The notes under the pieces: generated by a model
The model's input: only the letters and a program-made list of their open reading frames with translations
Database searches by the model: none
Told to the model about the DNA's origin: nothing
Shown: positions 1 to 10,661 of the stretch, in pieces
How positions within the stretch are numbered: position 1 is the first letter of the stretch
Layout: the number at the start of each line of letters is the position of its first letter
Translations under genes and position numbers: made by a program
Assembly: GCF_042453785.1 (NCBI RefSeq)
Contig: NC_091675.1
Coordinates: forward strand, 2,182,501 to 2,246,500
Source of the DNA: Malus domestica
Taxonomy: Eukaryota; Streptophyta; Magnoliopsida; Rosales; Rosaceae
Reading direction: 5' to 3'
DNA length: 64,000 bases

Positions 1-115
1 ATCCAAAAGACAGTCTTGAGTAGTAACTACAGATGACATTCCAGGTTTAGAAAGATTTACAAGCCTCTCTTCAATTGTCTCGAGTTCTTGGTACGGATCC
101 TCTAAATCATTTAAT
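1..115 (-). CDS. Possible exon fragment running off the left edge
   Basis: On the minus strand an open frame of about 38 codons runs from a good splice acceptor (CTACAG, ending at 116) to the window edge. It reads as acidic, coding-like protein containing LEDPYQELETIEERL and ending TTQDCLLD. The frame closes at a TGA just upstream of the acceptor, as expected for intron sequence. I do not recognise the family. It may be an exon of a host gene neighbouring the P450 cluster. It is short, so it could be chance. Confidence 0.3.
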
Positions 116-2115
116 CTGTAGTCTCATCTTTGTGGTCCTTCGTAAAGAGCATTCTGTTCATAAACAAGAAACAGAGATTTCAGTGTGTCATAACTTGATG
201 ACGAGCCGTCTCCTTCACCTTCTCCGCTTTCACCGCCGCTATTTAGTGTGTCATAACTTGATGACGAACCTTCTCGCGGTGCCGCCTTCTCTGACGATTG
301 TTTGCTTCCTCCCGAGTAAGTGCCACTTCCCGCTGAGTTATCTGGATTTATTTTTCGAAGTTGTAGAAAGTGCGAAGTGCAGTAGGTTGGAGTTGGACCC
401 TGCGTGTGGCTTTCTTGTGTTTGTTAAAAAAACTTAGGAGTTCGAGGCGGATCGTATAACACGCTAACGCTAACCCTGGTTAACAGACCCTGATTGAGCA
501 ATGCAAATTATCAAGCATCAACAGTTGATATAATATAAAGGATGAATCTCAACTTACTGCCTTAAATTTCTTGGTTTAAAACATTTCATACATAAAGTTT
601 TTTTTCATCTCAGTCTCTAAAGTCATAATTTTGGAACAATTTCACATTTCCATTAAGCTGTCTGTTAAACAACCGATAATCTGTGAGAATGGGCGCCACA
701 TGAATACTAATTATTTTAATTTTGAATTAATTTTTGAATTAATATTAAGAACGTCCTGATTAAGAGACACTCCTGAGTTGAAAGAGTTGTTACTTTTAGA
801 TACATCAAAGAGGTATTTGAAATGGTATGAAACACTCATTTTCAACGTAGAATCATCTTCTTCTTTTCTTTATTTCCCATACAAAAATTTCTAGAGAGTA
901 CACACACAGAAGTAATTCGCCAAAATTCTATAGTTCGGTGCAGGTTGTAGGATTAGATAGTTGTATCTTGGTTAGGCAGATGTCGTAGAACCACAAACAC
1001 AAGAGTGGGACGGAAATTCTGTCCGAAGAACATAGCACTATTAGCCTCTATTTGTCAATCAAGTTATTGTTATTTATATTATTTTTTGCAATTAATTGGT
1101 TACTGTTTTATTTTTGTATTGCAAGTATATTTCGTAAATAAAGTATCAATTTGTTTTTAGGGTAATTTTGTATAAAATCAATAGAAAGTTACAATATTGA
1201 CAATACATCAATAATATTTATGTTAATTATAAATAGGCCAGTCATATATTATGATACTTAAATGCATTTAAAATAAACAATAATTACAAAATTTGCCACT
1301 ACAACTGTCACCCACTTGAATTGACACACTCTTTCTCATATTTTTATATTTTGGAATAGGTCAATACAAATTCAAACACAGCAATGTAGTGTTTATTTCT
1401 TAGTTTTTTTATTTTATTTTAGATTCAGACAATGTAATGCAGTGTCCGTTTCCTGGTTCTGTTTTTATATATATTTTTTTACATTTGAATTCCTGGTTCT
1501 GTTTTTATATATATATTTTTTACATTTGAATTCCTGGTTCTGTTTTTATACTATTTTTACATTTGGATTTCAGACACTACAATGCAGTGTTCATTTCCTG
1601 ACTCTTATTTTTTATTTTTGACATTTTGATTCAGACACTGCAATGCAGTGTTCATTTTCTGATTCTGTTTTTTATGCAGTATCTAATTTGGGTTTCAATT
1701 AAAACATGTCGAAAACCAATTTGTCTTTCGTTCTCCATCCTAAACCTCTAACCCAACAAAAAAACCAAAAAAAAAATTAAAAAAAAAAAAATCAAATTGC
1801 ACGTTCCGAAAGCAATACCCAAATTGAAAATAAACTGATTTCAAATTTTCCGTTCTTTCTCCTTTCTCCATCACTTCTTTCTGTGTGAATTTAATCAACA
1901 ACACTCTCCCCTATCAATCTCTCATTGTTATTATGAACTGATCGATTGCCAACCGCTTGTCTAGCCAATGATCAATTAGATTAGCCATGGATTAATGAAA
2001 TTCAGTGGCAAATCGATGAGATATAACAGTTGAACGATAATTTTAATGGAGGCGATGAAATTTTCATGCCCACTGCTACAACCGAAGAGATTTTTACTGA
2101 TGACCTTTCAAGTAT
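116..2115. other. AT-rich intergenic DNA, no gene recognised
   Basis: No supported gene. Positions 180-265 hold two copies of a motif beginning GTGTCATAACTTGATGACGA. Poly-A/T runs surround 1750-1790. The 120-codon plus-strand frame at 75-437 has low-complexity composition and no recognisable domain. Confidence 0.6.
1425..1670. repeat. Short tandem repeat of about 55 bp
   Basis: The phrase 'ATTCCTGGTTCTGTTTTTATA' recurs at about 1456, 1491 and 1530 with an AT-rich filler ending ACATTTGAATT. A related phrase, CAATGCAGTGTTCATTT, recurs at 1570 and 1640. This looks like local tandem duplication of non-coding DNA. Confidence 0.6.
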
Positions 2116-2120
2116 AGATT

Positions 2121-2669
2121 TGTCACATCCCGTCTCAGGTCCTCACCACATCCCGGGCTCTACTCCACCGTAGCACGATATTGTTCGCTTTGGGCCCCAA
2201 CCACACCTCACGATTTTGTTTCTGGGAACTTACACGAGAACTTCCTAGTGGGTCACCCATTATGAGATTGCTCTCGCGCGAACTCACTTAACTTCGGAGT
2301 TCTTACGGAACCCGAAGCTAATGAGTTCCCAAAAAGCCTCATGCTTCCGGCCAGGGAGTTGCTCTGATACCAAATTGTCACATCCTGACCTGGGCCCCCA
2401 TCACATCCCGGACTCGACTCCACCGTAACACGATATTGTCCACTTTGGACCTCGACCACGCCCTCATAGTTTTGTTTCTAGGAACTCACACGAGAACTTT
2501 CTAGTGGGTCACCCATCCTGAGATTGCTCTCGCGCGAACTCGTTTAACTTTGGAGTTCCTAAGGAACTCGAAGCCAGTGAGTTCCTAAAAGGCCTTATGC
2601 TAGGTAGAGATGAGAATATACATATAAGGCTTACATGATCCACTCCCCTGGGTGATGTGGGATGTTACA
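2121..2669 (-). mobile_element. Cassandra-type TRIM retrotransposon, internally deleted
   Basis: Non-autonomous LTR element on the minus strand. The 5' LTR is 2376-2669 (294 bp, TG...CA). The truncated 3' LTR starts at 2121. The interior is only about 30 bp and carries an initiator-Met tRNA primer site (TGGTATCAGAGC on the minus strand, 2361-2372). A perfect 5-bp target duplication AGATT flanks it (2116-2120 and 2670-2674). The LTR contains a 5S rRNA-like block, which is diagnostic of Cassandra. No protein is encoded, so mobilisation depends on another element's enzymes. The polypurine tract and the far end of the 3' LTR are missing, so this copy is dead. Confidence 0.9.
2481..2569 (-). promoter_or_regulatory. 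5S rRNA-derived segment of the Cassandra LTR
   Basis: On the minus strand this part of the LTR resembles the 5S rRNA internal control region: an A-box-like AGTTAAACGAG, then AGGATGGGTGACCCACTAG matching the intermediate element and box C, then TTCTCGTG. Cassandra elements are known to carry a 5S-derived RNA polymerase III promoter in their LTRs. Whether this copy is transcribed is unknown. Confidence 0.8.
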
Positions 2670-3332
2670 AGATTCATGGCTTATATTGATTCATATATCA
2701 ACGAGAGAGAAAGAGAGAAAGAGGGAGAGAGAGATATTTTTATTGCTGGGTTTTAGTTATGGATTCATGACTTGTATTGATTCATCAACGCGAGAGAGAG
2801 AGAGGGGTATTTGAGTTATCATCAGGTATAGAAAAAGAGAGGATTTTTGGGAGAGATGATTATAAACCTTTTTATGATTTAATTTGAAGCAAAAAGGTAA
2901 TTTTACAACTATTTATATGGGCTTGAAACCTATGTAGCATTTCTCATTGACCTATCTAATTAACAAAAATATTTCATTGATTAAATCCAAAATAAATATT
3001 GACAATTGATATATGGTTCATTAGTAAATTTTTTATTGACCTTTTACTAAATTTCCTATGTTTTTATATATGTTATTACTTAATTTTGGTATTGTTCTCT
3101 AGAAAGTGGAATGTTCGAAACTATTATAATAATTTACGAGAAAGAATTTCAAACCCGAAATGCATGGTGGAAATCCAACACATCCTATATATCCACTAGA
3201 ATATTATACCACATACAAAGAAGTCCAACACTAATACAATATAGCTTCTTATCTTCTCATATATTATTGAGACATACACATATATATTTGTTCGAAATAT
3301 ATATTGTTTTATCATAGGGTCAACAATATTAA
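2670..3332. other. Intergenic, GA-rich simple repeats
   Basis: Two diverged copies of a stretch containing TTCATGGCTTATATTGATTC each run into a GA-rich microsatellite (about 2700-2735 and 2790-2805). The remainder to 3332 is AT-rich 3' flank of the P450 fragment. No gene seen. Confidence 0.6.
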
Positions 3333-3957
3333 TTAATTAATTTCATAAAGTTTGGCAGGAAGGCGAGGGCTGAGGAGGACCTCCAGCGGGGTGGCCTTCA
3401 TGTTGGTTACTCCAGAACTCTCAGTCATATCAACTGGTTCATCTGGTGGAGTTGCAATTTCAAAACCATGAAGGAGCTGAGCCAGTGTAAGTTGCACAAC
3501 TTGAAGACCTAGAGACACTCTAGGGCACATTCTCCTACCACTTCCAAATGGTATGAACTCAAAATTATGTCCCCTAACATCAAAATCCTTGTGAGTTGTG
3601 AGGAACCTTTCTGGTTGGAATCGGAAAGGATCGAGGCACACGTTTGGATTCCAATGAATCTTTCAAATATTGACAAGAAGACGAGTGCCCGTTTTGACAT
3701 GGTAGTTAGTACCGTTACCTACGTTGCAGTCTTCGATGCATTCATGTGGTATTGAGAGTGGCGAATGAGGGTATAAACGCAGTGTTTCTTTTATGATTGC
3801 TTGGAGATAGACCAAGCTCTTAACGTCTGATTCCTTAACTTGCATTTCCCTCCCAACCTGATTGTCTAATTCTTCTTGAGCCTTCTTCAAGGCTTCACGA
3901 TTGTTCAATAGTAAAGAAAGAACCCATGTTAATACGGCTGTTGTGGGATCCGTCCCT
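3333..3957 (-). pseudogene. CYP82-family P450 exon 2, broken
   Basis: This is the C-terminal exon of a plant CYP82 cytochrome P450. In order on the minus strand it shows an I-helix remnant (GTDPTTAVLTW), the ExxR motif (KETLRLYP), PERF, the heme signature FGSGRRMCP with its cysteine, and a C-terminus ending [11 protein letters not shown]. One in-frame TGA at about 3660 replaces the Trp expected in VNIWKIH. In the I helix a Pro sits where the first Thr of the usual DTT is expected, which would also be damaging. The exon is cut upstream of the GTD motif, just before a CACTA terminus. It is more diverged from copies A-D than they are from each other, so it represents another CYP82 lineage. No matching exon 1 is visible. 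Confidence 0.85.
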
Positions 3958-3961
3958 CATA

Positions 3962-4024
3962 CACTACAAGAAAAATGGCATTTGGGCACAAAATTAAGGA
4001 CACAAATAAGGTGTTTGTTTTTGT
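3962..4024. mobile_element. CACTA (En/Spm) transposon terminus
   Basis: The sequence starts CACTACAAGAAAAATGGCA, which matches the typical plant CACTA terminal inverted repeat. It abuts the broken end of the CYP82 exon. I found no matching opposite terminus in the window, and after about 60 bp the sequence passes into gypsy pol. It is either the end of a CACTA element that had captured or was hit by the gypsy element, or a remnant left after deletion. Confidence 0.5.
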
Positions 4025-4031
4025 TTAAACA

Positions 4032-4505
4032 TCAATAGGGTGGAACAATGAAGCTCAGGAGTTCACACTTTGCTGTAGAGTCTATAAGTATGTCTATGAG
4101 AGGAAGAGGAAAGCTATCATTTGGGCATCCTTTGTTTAGGTCGGTGTAATCGACACACATTCTCCACAAGACCTTTTGGAGTAGGAGACTTTCCTTGGTC
4201 GGATTCTTCTTAACAAAGACAACATTTGCTACCCACGTTGGATAATTGACTTCACGGACGAAGCATATGCCTTTGAGTTTTTCAACTTCTGCCTTCATTG
4301 CCTCGTACCGTTCAGCGTCATAAGATCTTTGCTTCTGTCTCACTGGCTTAGTCTTAGGGTCAATACTTAAACGATGACAGATTATATCAGGAGAAATGCC
4401 TGGCATGTCCTCGTATGACCAAGCGAAGACCTTAGTGTTCTCTTGCAAAAAAGAGATCAATGCCAACCGAATAGGTGGTGACAAGGTGGTACCAATCTTC
4501 ACCAT
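4032..4505 (-). pseudogene. Gypsy reverse transcriptase, N-terminal part only
   Basis: The frame begins MVKIGTTLSPP and carries early RT landmarks: SYEDMPGISPDIICHRL, then WRMCVDYTDLNKGCP, then DSFPLPLIDILIDSTA. It is truncated right after LLSF, before the catalytic YxDD motif. RT activity is therefore impossible. The break coincides with the junction to the CACTA-like end. Confidence 0.8.
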
Positions 4506-4509
4506 GGAT

Positions 4510-5498
4510 CTAGATAATCTTTTGAGATAGAGACATTCTCCAACTCTTCAGCGGGTTGTGCTTGCTGGATAAAAGAGTCATCTCGAGGATCGTCAGGTTG
4601 ACTGTTGCCACCATGAAGATCCAAGTTGGCTTCATCCAAGTTGGAAATTTCATCAACAACATATGTGTGGATACCATGGCCTTGAGATCATTGATGCCTG
4701 TGCGTTCGAAGATGACATTGTATGCCGTTGGGCAATCAACCACCAGGAAGTTAGTGGTAATGGTAGCTGTGTAAGGGCCTGTACCAATGGTGAAAGGTAA
4801 GTGTATGCTCCCAAAAGGTTGCACGATATCACCGAAAAAGCTTATCAGAGGGGAAATCGAGCGGTCGAGCAAGTGTTCAGCTACATTAAGTGCCCTGAAA
4901 GTTTCAGCAAACATGATATTGACCGAAGCCCCCGTATCTACCAGGATTCGTTGTACTTCAAAGTTGGCTATGTGAGCTTCCATGATCAGTGGGTCGTTTG
5001 AGGGTAGATGATACCTCTTTCTTCCTCAGGGTAGAAACATATTGGATCCCAATTAGGCTTTTGATACTTACCTCCCCTGATGTCTTCCACGTGAAACACT
5101 TGGTGGCCAGACTTTAAAGCTCGTTCACTATTTTTCATGGCCTTGTTGGAAGATTTAGATATGGGTGTGCCACCACTTATGGAATATATCACATTTACCT
5201 GGCGTTGGTTACGGTTACCCCTTGGAAGGTGAAGGAGAAATTGATCAATTTTTCCTTCACGTGCCAAAGCTTCAATATGATCACGAATGGTGATACACTT
5301 CTCACCGTCATGGCCGTTATGCTCGTGGTAGTAGCAAAATATGCCCGTGTTCTTCATGGGCTTGTAATCCAGGTGCCTCGGCTTTGGCTTCGGTATTAAG
5401 TGTGCTATGCTAGGGTAAATGGCCACACATGTGGTGTTCAAAGGTGAGTATGCTTCATACCTCGGGGTAGGGGCTGTCCTGACATGTGCTTGACCCAC
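4510..5498 (-). pseudogene. Gypsy zinc-knuckle and protease region, frameshifted
   Basis: Two adjacent minus-strand frames. The upstream one (4986-5498) has a zinc-knuckle-like CYYHEHNGHDGEKC. The downstream one (4510-4983) has the aspartic protease signature ILVDTGASVNIMF with the catalytic D-T-G. The protease matures the Gag-Pol polyprotein. A frame break separates the two, and another separates them from gag. It is part of the truncated gypsy element. Confidence 0.75.
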
Positions 5499-5830
5499 TG
5501 TGTTGACTGCCTGGGGTCGGGGATTATCATGGCGATACCCTTGGTTATCACGGTAGTGTCCCTTACTCTTTTTACTAAAATGAGACTGGTGAGGATGGAA
5601 ATCTTTCCTTTTGCCCTGAGATTGATATGTCTGTGACTTGACGAAGTATTAAGTAAGGCAGGGGGAGGCACCGCTGCCGTTTGGAAGGTTGAGGTCTTCT
5701 CATTTGGTTGGATCTAGCTTCCACTCCCTACTTGCTGATAAGAGGTGGTTGTGGGGGATTTCCCTTGATATGTCCTTGCCTCGGCGGATGCATGGTTGTA
5801 AGCCTGTGCCATCACCTCAGAGTAAGTCTT

Positions 5831-7195
5831 CTAAGTGTTAGCATTGATAATGTACTTGAAGAAACAATCACGTAGCCCTGCCGTGAAGGCCTTGAGGGCA
5901 GTCTTGTCATCTGCTTTAGTGCAACGAGAATACTCATGGCTGAAACGACCAGCATACTCTCGTAGTGACTCGTCCGGCTTCTGACGAATAGTGTACAAGT
6001 CATCTGCAGAATGCAAGCGATCGGTCTGGAAGATGTGTTGAGAGACAAACAGTTTCTTCAGTTCCTCAAATGAGTCTACTGTCTCAGGTGGAAGACGGAC
6101 ATACCAGTTTAGAGCTCCGCCAGAGAGGGTGGAGGGGAAGAGAAGACATCGCTCTTCGTCGGTGTGCATCCGATATGCCATGGTGGACTCAAAGAGGTTA
6201 AGGTGTTCAATTGGGTCCTCATTTCCAGTATAAAGTTGTAAACCAAGCTTTTGTTTTGTCTTCGCTTGAAGGGGGGTGCTAAGGATCCTCCTTGTGAGAG
6301 GGCCAGGCCTAGGTTGGTTCCAGTCAGGTATCTCGGCCTGACGTTCGGCCTTTAACTTGTTTACTTCCTTAATGAGCTGTAAGACAATGGGGTCTTGAGT
6401 GGAGTCATGTACCACTGAGATTTTCTTTCGTAAGTCTCTATTGCCTCTTTGAAGTAGGAAAGTTTGAGCAAGGGCGTGTGATTTTTCCTTGGACTCGCCG
6501 TACTGACTTCTAGGGCGAGTCTGTCGGAATACCTCAGAGTCCCCTGTACCTTCATGTTCATCTAGGACATGTCGTTCCTTCCCTAGATTGGCAGCTGGCC
6601 TGGGTTGTGGGAGGGGACCGAGTCTTTCAGAAACCCTTAGGTCATTGATCTTCGAGCATATGTGGAGGGGATTTTCTCGACGTTGCTTTAGGAAGTCTCG
6701 GCAGTCACGATAAACGGCTTTCGATCCTTCCAACCCTTCTGCAATGAGGTGTCTTCCTCTACTTCTCCTGCTTCGGGTCGAAGCAGCTGGGTTGAGAGAA
6801 GTCTCATGTTGATCAATGTTTTGATGATTAGCTCGCTCCTCATCAAGGATATCCATGTCGAAGGAAGATGACCCTCCGTGTTGGGGGGCACCCAGATGAT
6901 GGTTGATGTCCATAGGGGCAACAAGCTCACGTGTTTGAGTACACATAGTTTCGTGGAGCGTCTCAAAAAGCTTCTCATACTGCTCTTGGAGGACCTCATT
7001 CTTCATTGCTATTTTGTTATTTTGAGCTTCTAGCTCATCAACTTTAGCTTGAAGAGCAACCCTCTTTCCTTTCTTCTTTCGTTGCTTCGCACTAGGTGCA
7101 AAAGGGGTGTCATTCTGTGTGCTGTGACTTCCTTCGTTCCCCATGTTGGAGAGGGATGCTTGGTCAAAAGAGAGTGTACGAATGGTGGAAACCAT
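5831..7195 (-). CDS. Gypsy gag polyprotein
   Basis: The open frame of about 455 codons starts from the Met of MVSTIRTL. The longer frame that begins inside the LTR is not credible as the start. An N-terminal region contains a lysine-rich stretch (KQRKKKGKR) and a coiled-coil-like segment (VDELEAQNNKIAMKNEVLQEQ). The C-terminal half matches the retrotransposon gag family: GNEDPIEHLNLFESTM, then LSGGALNWYVRLP, then a QKPDESLREYAGRF stretch. It forms the capsid of the retroelement particle. The frame ends early, and zinc-knuckle sequence continues in another frame below 5500, so the polyprotein is frameshifted. The element is inactive. Confidence 0.75.
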   Translation of the reverse strand: MVSTIRTLSFDQASLSNMGNEGSHSTQNDTPFAPSAKQRKKKGKRVALQAKVDELEAQNNKIAMKNEVLQEQYEKLFETLHETMCTQTRELVAPMDINHHLGAPQHGGSSSFDMDILDEERANHQNIDQHETSLNPAASTRSRRSRGRHLIAEGLEGSKAVYRDCRDFLKQRRENPLHICSKINDLRVSERLGPLPQPRPAANLGKERHVLDEHEGTGDSEVFRQTRPRSQYGESKEKSHALAQTFLLQRGNRDLRKKISVVHDSTQDPIVLQLIKEVNKLKAERQAEIPDWNQPRPGPLTRRILSTPLQAKTKQKLGLQLYTGNEDPIEHLNLFESTMAYRMHTDEERCLLFPSTLSGGALNWYVRLPPETVDSFEELKKLFVSQHIFQTDRLHSADDLYTIRQKPDESLREYAGRFSHEYSRCTKADDKTALKAFTAGLRDCFFKYIINANT

Positions 7196-7250
7196 CTTGA
7201 CAAAGCTGAAGAGAGTGGGAATAAGTGTCGTTCCCACAGACGGCGCCAAA

Positions 7251-7764
7251 TGTTGATGCACAAAATCAGTGAGGACTTTGGTACAACAGAAAGTGTTAAG
7301 TTTGTGACCTTCGCTAGATTGCTCCGGTCACTAATGTGGATAAGTATGTAAATGGATAGAGACAGGGAAGCAAACACAAGATATACGTGGTTCACCCAAA
7401 TTGGCTACGTCCACGGAGTAGAGGAGTTCTCATTAATTGTGAAGGGTTTACACAAGTACATAGGTTCAAGCTCTCCTTTAGTGAGTACTAGTGAATGATT
7501 TAGTATAAATGACATTAGGAAATATTGTAAGAGAATGATCTCTATTTATAGAAGAGAATTTCTAGTTTCATTCTAACATTGACACGTGTCGTGTTGTGAT
7601 TGGCTTCTGATGTTGACACGTGTCGCGCTATGATTGGCTTCTGATGTCGACACGTGTCGCACTGTGATTGGCCTCCTGGTTGGATGGAAACTCTTCTAGG
7701 TCCTTGACAATATAACGTTGACCGGTGCTCAGTAGTTTCGGGATTGGTCAAGTATGGTACAAAC
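7251..7764 (-). repeat. 5' LTR of the gypsy element
   Basis: About 510 bp, ending on the minus strand in CATCAACA next to the TGGCGCC primer site. It contains three diverged copies of a short unit with the palindromic core GACACGTGTCG (about 7581, 7616, 7649). CACGTG is a G-box, a common plant bZIP/bHLH binding site. Homologous LTRs lie at 39454-39847, 42394-42902 and 56265-56739. Confidence 0.85.
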
Positions 7765-8560
7765 TTGTACATTTTACACAAAAGAGATGTACTTACAAAA
7801 AAAAATGGGTACATTTTACATATAACAAAGTGGTACATTTTTAAAGACAAATTGTTACATTATTAATAAATTATGGGTACAAATTAAAGGTAAAAAAAAC
7901 ATGACTAAAAAGTTTGAAAAATATGGACACAAAGAGAAATTAATATATGGGTACAAACTAAAATTGAATAGAAAATCAGAACAATTTAAAAAAAAAAAGG
8001 GTTGCAAATTAAAATGGGTACAAACTAAAAATAAAAATATATGATACAAAATTTAGCCATAAATATAAATATATCAAATGTAACGTTTCTAACACTAAAT
8101 GAATAATTTAGGAATAAAATTTAATTATTATCTTGATATGTAAAATATTTTATTATTGAAATAATTAATAATGTTTATTAAAACCAAGGAATCTTGATTA
8201 AAAATTGAAAAGGTATAAGGTTTCAATCAATGGAGTTAAAAAAAGAGAGATGAGAACCTAATTTCTCTTTAAAATAAAGGAAAACTAATGAAAATGGCTT
8301 GAAAACTTTGAGTTTTAACGATAAGGACAAAATAAAAGGTAAAGTGAATAGTACCATGATTGACTTTTTAGTGTAAAAATGTGGTTTTGCATTAAAGTGA
8401 ACAGTACCGGGAGCTTTTCGTTAAAGTTCCCTTAAAATAAACTAGCGTTTGGTGCTCTTAATAAATATTAGAAATTGTACTCATTTAATTTAAACAGCAG
8501 ATCGATGTAGGTTGCAAAGTATCGCAAAAGAAGAGCCTTATTATTACTTTAAATAAATTA
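7765..8560. other. AT-rich gap with repeated GTACAA phrases
   Basis: From 7765 to about 8060 phrases such as ATGGGTACA and GGTACATTTT recur, suggesting old tandem decay. No gene seen. A MITE-like repeat occupies 8279-8431. Confidence 0.5.
8279..8431 (-). repeat. MITE-like dispersed repeat, copy 1
   Basis: About 150 bp. Its reverse complement is found again at 61845-61997, with shared phrases AGTTTTAACGATAAGGACAAA and GACTTTTTAGTGTAAAAATG. The opposite orientation in the two copies shows a dispersed element rather than a duplicated locus. No coding capacity. The family is not named here. Confidence 0.65.
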
Positions 8561-9193
8561 TGTCACATCCCGGCCTGAGTCCCCACCACATCCCGGGCTT
8601 GACTCTGCCGTAGCATGATATTATCTATTTTGGACCCCGACCATACCCTCACGGTTTTGTTTTTGGGAACTCACACGAGAACTTCCCAGTGGGTCACCCA
8701 TCATGGGATTACTCTCGCGCGAACTCACTTAACTTCGGAGTTCCGATGGAACCCGAAGCCAGTGAGCTCCCAAAAAACCTCATACTAGGTAGAGATGAGA
8801 ATATACATATAAGGCTTACATGATCCACTCCCCTGAGCGATATGGGATGTTACAATCCACCCCCCTTAGGGGCCCGATGTCCTTGTCGGCACACTCGCAT
8901 CACACGGCAGAGTGGCTCTGATACCAAATTGTCACATTCCGGCTCGGACCCCCACCACATCCCTGGCTCGACTCCGCCGTAGCACGATCACAGTTTTGTT
9001 TCTAGGAACTCACACGATAACTTCTCAATGGGTCACCCATCGTGAGATTGCTCTCGCCCGAACTTTCTTAACTTCGGAGTTCTGATGGAACCCGAAGCCA
9101 GTGAGCTCCCAAAAGGCCTAGTGTTAGGTAGAGATAAGAATATACATATAAGGCTTACATGAGCCACTCCCCTAGGCGATGTGGGATGTTACA
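8561..9193 (-). mobile_element. Cassandra TRIM retrotransposon, near complete
   Basis: Two TG...CA LTRs flank a tiny interior. The 3' LTR is 8561-8854 (294 bp) and the 5' LTR is 8930-9193 (264 bp, with an internal deletion after AGCACGAT). The interior (8855-8929) has a polypurine tract (minus strand TAAGGGGGGTGGAT) and the Met-tRNA primer site TGGTATCAGAGCCA. A perfect 5-bp target duplication AATTA flanks it (8556-8560 and 9194-9198). The 5S rRNA-like block lies at about 8666-8753 of the 3' LTR. No protein is encoded. Confidence 0.92.
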
Positions 9194-10661
9194 AATTAAA
9201 GGGAAGAGGATACTAATTCCTTAGTAACATGTAGCTAGATGTTGGATGCAAAGAAATATATTTTGTACTTTACACTAACAATTTTATGTATTATTGCAAC
9301 AAACATGACGAGGGAGAGATGCAACAATAGATACCAAGAATCTCTCCTTATTCATATTCTCAACACTAAACCTCTTTTTCACATCGAACATAATACTATA
9401 TATTTCCTTTTTTTTTTATCCATAAAGTTTAGAGGACAAGCGAGGTTTGATGAGAATTTTCAGTAGAATTGTAGATTTCATTTTTAAAGATTTAAAAAAA
9501 AATATTCAACTATCAACTACCACATCATATGTTCTACAAATATTATCTAAAAAGATTATCTATCTACCTTCACCCATTGGTGAGCACTCAAATATTTTGC
9601 ATGAGTTATATATAAAATGGGAAAATCATATATTTAAAAAAAAATTATTGTGTAATGTTTTCAGTTTCATTTTATAGTCTTAATGTGTTTACAGTGTCAA
9701 ACTCCAGCCTTTTATGGTTAGTCATTTGCATGCAAAAATTAATGAATTATATATATGTACCAAGCTTGTGGCCTTGTTGATCGTATCAGCATCAAAACCG
9801 CCAAGATCTGCACCATCAAGCACAGAAAGCAACACATCTATAATATCCTGCTCTCCTTTTGCATCACCTTTTGCTCTTCTCTGCTTATGCTCTTCAACCC
9901 ACTCTCCAGCTATGGCGTCCAATTCCTTTGCAATTTTCTTCATTACCTTCTCATGTCCACCCAAATCCAACCACCGCAGATACGGAACCGCATCACCCAC
10001 CAAAAACATGCCCAGATGATAAAAAGACTCCCTCAATGCAGTCTGAACCCCACGAGCTTCTTTCTTCCCATCCCCATCGGCAGCTACTGAATACCGCTTT
10101 CCAGCCACCATTGTAAGGATCACGTTCAGCGACATGTCCCCAACCCCAAGCCATTGCTTCAGCTCTACAACCACTCCATCTTTCGAGCCCTCCTTTTTCT
10201 TTGTACTCCAAAGTTCGTGCAACTCTTTCAAGAAAGTAGTCACTTCCGATACTCGAATGTGCTTGAGCAGCTCAACCTTCCGGATTGAGAGCAACTCCAA
10301 GGTGACGAACTTGCGAATTTCTCGCCATTAGGGTCCAAATGGTCCGACCCCAAACATGGCGTAGTTGTTGTTAGAGTTCTTTGTGATTAGCTATGTTTCT
10401 ATGGAAGTAAGGAATCTGAAAAGTTAGAGAGAAATGCAATGCGAAGGAATGCTCTGTTCTTCCTCTCAAAGTCTGAGAGTGATGTTTCATATATCTCTCT
10501 ATCAATACACGCACAAAGGCATGTGAACATAACAACTAGCCTTAGCTGGATATCCACAACCAACACTACAATCTCAGCCTTACACTTGTCATAATCTAAG
10601 ACTAAGTGAATACACAATTAAAAACAAGGCTTATTTACTTTAACTCTACTTAGCTCACAGC

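Larger units (their letters stand above)
4025..7764 (-). mobile_element. Truncated Tat-like Ty3/gypsy retrotransposon
   Basis: On the minus strand the order is 5' LTR (7251-7764), a primer site starting TGGCGCCGTCTGTGGGAA immediately inside the LTR (7231-7248), gag, a zinc-knuckle and protease region, and the first part of reverse transcriptase. It stops abruptly at about 4030. The remaining RT, RNase H, integrase and 3' LTR are gone. Three further LTR copies of the same family lie at 39454, 42394 and 56265, so it is a multi-copy local family. Confidence 0.85.

Noticed and set aside
75..437. 120-codon plus-strand frame
   Set aside because: No domain, biased composition, contains a duplicated nucleotide motif, and overlaps a better exon candidate on the opposite strand.
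2640..2669. USE-like TCCCACATCAC at the start of the Cassandra LTR as an snRNA promoter
   Set aside because: There is no correctly spaced TATA and snRNA start; this motif is common at LTR 5' ends. Cassandra transcription is attributed to its 5S-derived region.
9714..10331. Plus-strand frames opposite P450 exon 1 (seen again at 16896-17514, 21767-22378 and 50896-51532)
   Set aside because: They recur opposite every CYP82 exon 1 because the sense strand is conserved; shadow frames.
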